Shown here piece after piece: positions 61,106 to 64,000 of a DNA stretch of 64,000 nucleotides (positions are counted from its first letter, which is position 1; the number at the start of each line of letters is the position of its first letter). The notes under the pieces were generated by a model. It saw only the letters and a list, made by a program, of their open reading frames with translations. It was not told the origin of the DNA and searched no databases. The translations under genes were made by a program, and so were the position numbers. The stretch is taken from NCBI RefSeq assembly GCF_004792295.1, contig NZ_SRRY01000001.1, forward strand, positions 754,501-818,500. The letters are read 5' to 3'. The stretch is from Pseudoalteromonas sp. MEBiC 03607. Its GTDB lineage: Bacteria; Pseudomonadota; Gammaproteobacteria; Enterobacterales; Alteromonadaceae.

Positions 61106-61873
61106 ATGTTTGACTTACCAAAACTCGATTTAAAAAATAAAGTATCTGAACAAGAATGGCAGCTACGCGTAGATTTAGCGGCATGTTACCGTTTGGTTGA
61201 GCATTTCCGTTGGGGGGATTTAATTTACACCCACCTATCGGCGCGCTTACCTGGTACGGATCACTATTTGGTAAATGCATTTGGTTTAAGTTTTGATGAA
61301 GTGACTGCGTCAAACCTTGTGAAGGTGGATTTAGCAGGCAATATTCTTGATGACACGCCGTTTAAAATTAACCCTGCAGGCTTTACGATTCACAGCGCCA
61401 TTCACGAAGTACGTGATGACGCACACTGTGTTATTCATTTACACACAAAAGAAACCATCGCCGTTGCAACGCAAGAAAAAGGCCTGTTGCCACTTAGCCA
61501 ATACTCAATGTTCTCATTGCCATCATTGTCTTATCATGGCTACGAAGGCTTAGCGGTAAACAGTGATGAGAAAAAGCGCTTGCAAGATGACTTAGGCACC
61601 ACCAACCACATGTTATTGGTTAACCACGGTGGTTTAACCGTTGGCCCAACAGTGGGTGATGCGTTTATGCGTTTTTATGATTTACAGCGTGCCTGTGAAA
61701 TTCAATTAGTTATCCAAGCCAGTGGTCAAACAGCAATCCCAGTACCACAACCTATTATCGATAATATTTATAATCAAGCGAATGTCGTGCATAGCGGCAG
61801 CACCGGTGGCCAGTTAGCTTGGCCGGCAATGTTGCGTAAAGCTTATCGTCTTGATCCTAGTTTTGCTCAGTAA
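61106..61873 (+). CDS. Class II aldolase/adducin family protein
   Basis: A 255-residue zinc-dependent aldolase- or epimerase-type protein. The metal-binding histidines are in VIHLHTKETIA and the distal LLVNHGGLTVG; GDLIYTHLSARLPG forms the phosphate or substrate loop. Family members cleave or epimerise phosphorylated sugars or sugar acids. I chose the ATG at 61106, behind AAGG; a GTG 27 bp upstream would add unconserved residues. The next gene, an enolase-superfamily dehydratase, starts 9 bp later, so both likely serve one sugar-acid pathway. Confidence 0.82.
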   Translation: MFDLPKLDLKNKVSEQEWQLRVDLAACYRLVEHFRWGDLIYTHLSARLPGTDHYLVNAFGLSFDEVTASNLVKVDLAGNILDDTPFKINPAGFTIHSAIHEVRDDAHCVIHLHTKETIAVATQEKGLLPLSQYSMFSLPSLSYHGYEGLAVNSDEKKRLQDDLGTTNHMLLVNHGGLTVGPTVGDAFMRFYDLQRACEIQLVIQASGQTAIPVPQPIIDNIYNQANVVHSGSTGGQLAWPAMLRKAYRLDPSFAQ

Positions 61874-61882
61874 GGAGTAACC

Positions 61883-63058
61883 ATGAAAGTTAATCGCGTC
61901 GAAGTGTTCGATATTCATTGTCCAGACAGACCTGCTTGGACACCTGTTTTTGTGCGTATTCACACTGATGAAGGTATTAGCGGTGTAGGAGAGGCAGGCC
62001 TTGCTTATGATTTAGGTCACAGTGCTGCAGCGGCAATGATCAAAGAAATGGCTGATGCATTTTTAATTGGTCATGACCCATTTCAAACAGAAAAACTGTG
62101 GTCACGAATGCTACGCGAAAGCTTTTGGGGTTTAGGCGGTGGTCCTGTTGTGTATGCCGCAATGAGCGCTATTGATACCGCACTTTGGGATATTAAAGGT
62201 AAAGCATTAGGCTTGCCTGTTTACCAGCTATTAGGCGGTAAAGTTAACGACAAGCTACGTACATACGCATCACAACTACAGTTTGACTGGGACAGTGAAT
62301 TTAAAGCACTTGTTCACCCAGAAGAATACGCAGAAGCAGCGCTTAAGGCGATGGCTGAAGGGTATGATGCGGTTAAAGTTGACCCAATCCAGTACGATAA
62401 AAACGGCAATACTTATTACGATCGTACTAACATCATTTCTCGCGCAGAAATGAAATTGTATCGTGCACGTATGCAAGCCATTCGTGAAGCGGTAGGTGAC
62501 GAAGTTGATATTATTTTTGAATGTCACAGTTTGCCAGGTGCGACATCTGCAATTCAAATTGGTGAAATTGCTGAAGAGTTCGATTGTATGTATTACGAAG
62601 AGCCAGTGAACTACTTAAATCACTCATTACATGCAAAAGTTGCCGACAAAGTAGCGGTGCCAATTGCTGGTGGTGAGCGTTTGTATAATCGCTGGGGTGT
62701 GCGTCCATACTTAGAAGATCAAAGTATTGATGTGCTACAGCCAGACTTAGGCTTGTGTGGTGGTTTCACTGAAACTAAAAAAGTGTGTGATTATGCCGAT
62801 ATTTTTGATGTGCGTATTCAAGCTCACGTGTGTGGCGGCCCAGTAGCAACCGCAGCTTCGTTACACTTAGAAACCGCAATTCCTAACTTCTTAATTCACG
62901 AGCATCACACTTATGCAATTAAAAAGTGGAACCGTGAGCTATGTATTCAAGATCCACAACCTAAAAATGGTTTCTTCCAAGTATCAGAAGAGCCAGGTAT
63001 CGGTATTGAGTTAAATGACGAAGTGGTTATGCGCTCACAACGTGTTGAGATTAAATAA
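61883..63058 (+). CDS. Enolase-superfamily (mandelate racemase/muconate lactonizing) sugar-acid dehydratase
   Basis: A 391-residue enzyme of the enolase superfamily. The magnesium ligands are Glu213 (FECH), Glu239 (YEEP) and Glu265 (GGERL), spaced 26 and 26 residues apart, and His315 (QAHVCGGP) lies 50 residues further. This is the spacing of D-galactonate dehydratase, except that the first ligand is Glu rather than Asp. It should dehydrate a sugar acid to a 2-keto-3-deoxy acid, the natural substrate for an aldolase such as its neighbour. GGAG precedes the ATG. The exact sugar is unknown. Confidence 0.85.
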   Translation: MKVNRVEVFDIHCPDRPAWTPVFVRIHTDEGISGVGEAGLAYDLGHSAAAAMIKEMADAFLIGHDPFQTEKLWSRMLRESFWGLGGGPVVYAAMSAIDTALWDIKGKALGLPVYQLLGGKVNDKLRTYASQLQFDWDSEFKALVHPEEYAEAALKAMAEGYDAVKVDPIQYDKNGNTYYDRTNIISRAEMKLYRARMQAIREAVGDEVDIIFECHSLPGATSAIQIGEIAEEFDCMYYEEPVNYLNHSLHAKVADKVAVPIAGGERLYNRWGVRPYLEDQSIDVLQPDLGLCGGFTETKKVCDYADIFDVRIQAHVCGGPVATAASLHLETAIPNFLIHEHHTYAIKKWNRELCIQDPQPKNGFFQVSEEPGIGIELNDEVVMRSQRVEIK

Positions 63059-63069
63059 CACTCTGTAAA

Positions 63070-63095
63070 GTAACCCCTTATTATATAGGGGTTAC
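63070..63095 (+). terminator. Possible terminator after the dehydratase gene
   Basis: A perfect 9-bp stem (GTAACCCCT/AGGGGTTAC) with an 8-nt loop, but no T run follows. Confidence 0.5.
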
Positions 63096-63214
63096 TGAAT
63101 TGGCGCTTTAACTTGAGTTTAGTACTAGCAGTTTATAGCTTGAGCAAGTTCAGTTGCTATTATTAGTGTTATAAGATCTAGAGTTTGTTCTGATACAACA
63201 GCCGATTTATCAGG

Positions 63215-64000
63215 CTATTCTGTTGATTCACATGCCTGTCCTTTGTAAATCACATAATGCTCACCACCAAAGCGAACTTTTCCTCGCTTACGTTCAATAA
63301 GTGTATCTGCTGACATATTATTAAATGATTCAATAAATTGCTTACGAGCACGGTGGATTTGAATATTGACATGGCATTCATTAATACCTAAATCGCGGGC
63401 TAGTTTTTTTACTTGCACCCAGCCTTGCACCTCGGGTGCAAATTTATTTTTAATATCTGCTAGTTTATAGCGCGCTAATAACACGGTGAGGTAATGATGC
63501 GAGCGTACATCAAAGTCTTGTAGTCCATCATTGTGCTTCACTTTTAACTCAGTTTGTTCTTCGTCTAAGCTTAAGCTGAAGATAAATTCTAAATCATTGG
63601 TTGAGATAGGGCTTAGGTCAATCGTGTTTTCTTGTGAGGTCATTTCAGCTTTAAACAACTGCCACTGTTGACCGTCGATAGCTATGGTTTGACCTTCTTC
63701 GAGGGGAGAGACCTGGTGATCATCGGTACTTTCGTAGCACCACATGTAATTGTGAGGATCAAAGTAGACGATTATTACGGGGTCGTGGTTGTTAGGCAGA
63801 AAGTGATATCGTTCCAGTACAATAGCATCAAGCGAATCATTAGCAACGGGTAATAAAAGATCCTTCGGTGGCTCAATTGAGGTTAATTGATAAGTTACCT
63901 TATTAAGTTCAGAAAAGCTGATTTTATCATTTAAAGCTAATTGAGATTTGCTGTGTTTTTCAAGCTTTCTACCATTAAGCCACACGCCATTTTTACTCAA
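63215..64000 (-). CDS. FHA domain protein with predicted C-terminal winged helix (partial)
   Basis: The gene enters from the right edge, so its N-terminus is missing; 261 residues are seen. The visible start carries the second half of an FHA phosphothreonine-binding domain (SKNGVWLNGRKLEKHSK), so the true start lies outside. A middle part rich in Asp/Glu follows. The C-terminal part (about 170-250; DVRSHHYLTVLLARY, LARDLGINECHVNIQIHRARKQF, LIERKRGKVRFG) looks like a winged helix of transcription-factor type. This would be a regulator read out by Ser/Thr phosphorylation. A partner kinase is not visible. Confidence 0.7.
   Translation of the reverse strand: MSKNGVWLNGRKLEKHSKSQLALNDKISFSELNKVTYQLTSIEPPKDLLLPVANDSLDAIVLERYHFLPNNHDPVIIVYFDPHNYMWCYESTDDHQVSPLEEGQTIAIDGQQWQLFKAEMTSQENTIDLSPISTNDLEFIFSLSLDEEQTELKVKHNDGLQDFDVRSHHYLTVLLARYKLADIKNKFAPEVQGWVQVKKLARDLGINECHVNIQIHRARKQFIESFNNMSADTLIERKRGKVRFGGEHYVIYKGQACESTE

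Overview
The window looks like a piece of the main chromosome of a marine gammaproteobacterium of the Pseudoalteromonas type (Alteromonadales). The basis is moderately AT-rich DNA, the cutA-dsbD-aroQ-accBC and tsaE-amiB-mutL-miaA-hfq-hflX-hflKC-purA gene orders, a motX gene (sodium-driven polar flagellar motor) directly after purA, lineage-restricted families such as DUF3802, DUF2959 and DUF2058, and a long palindromic intergenic repeat of a type I associate with this group. The genus is an inference from gene content. Most of the window is core genome: I see no transposase, integrase, phage gene or CRISPR array.

Layout. 1-5.7 kb: the start of a metallo-beta-lactamase-fold lipoprotein, a DUF2959 lipoprotein, then yihY, a proline iminopeptidase, dtd and the GNAT/hotdog fusion yiiD. 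A methyltransferase gene and a 162-bp palindrome interrupt this last group. 5.7-11.3 kb (minus strand): pldA, then the most distinctive locus. This is a four-gene set (dapA, a short dapD, a divergent DAP-decarboxylase-like gene and an AstE/AotO-like M14 desuccinylase) preceded by a clear lysine riboswitch at 11079-11267. 11.4-19.4 kb: a Tag-like glycosylase with selO, two tandem OmpA-family paralogues, and acnB. 19.6-23.4 kb: an Fe/2OG dioxygenase paired with a VC1184-type class V PLP enzyme, a second dioxygenase, a thioesterase and pabA. 23.4-30.7 kb: an HDOD protein, the arginine-catabolic set argD-astA-astD, a DUF3802 gene, an OsmC protein and speD.

30.8-36.4 kb: an M24 peptidase, nnr, and fxsA-groES-groEL with a sigma32-type promoter in front of groES. 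36.6-41.4 kb: cutA-dsbD and aroQ-accB-accC. 41.5-52.2 kb: the tsaE to hflC run, purA and motX. 52.3-57.6 kb: a CPA1 antiporter, a 919-bp gene-free stretch with strong hairpins, proBA and a tRNA-Ala(TGC). 57.8-64 kb: a small lipoprotein, a ProX-type editing deacylase, an MFS transporter, a DUF2058 protein, a cytochrome c, a two-gene sugar-acid catabolism pair, and the 3' part of a gene for an FHA protein.

How the genes connect. The riboswitch ties the dapA cluster to lysine supply. ArgD, elsewhere in the window, can provide the aminotransferase step of both lysine and arginine synthesis and also the AstC step of arginine catabolism. The hfq/hfl/mutL/miaA block is standard housekeeping. The most unusual items are the riboswitch-governed cluster with non-standard DapD, LysA-like and desuccinylase members, the dioxygenase/PLP-enzyme pair, the structured leader region before proB, and the FHA plus predicted DNA-binding protein at the right edge.
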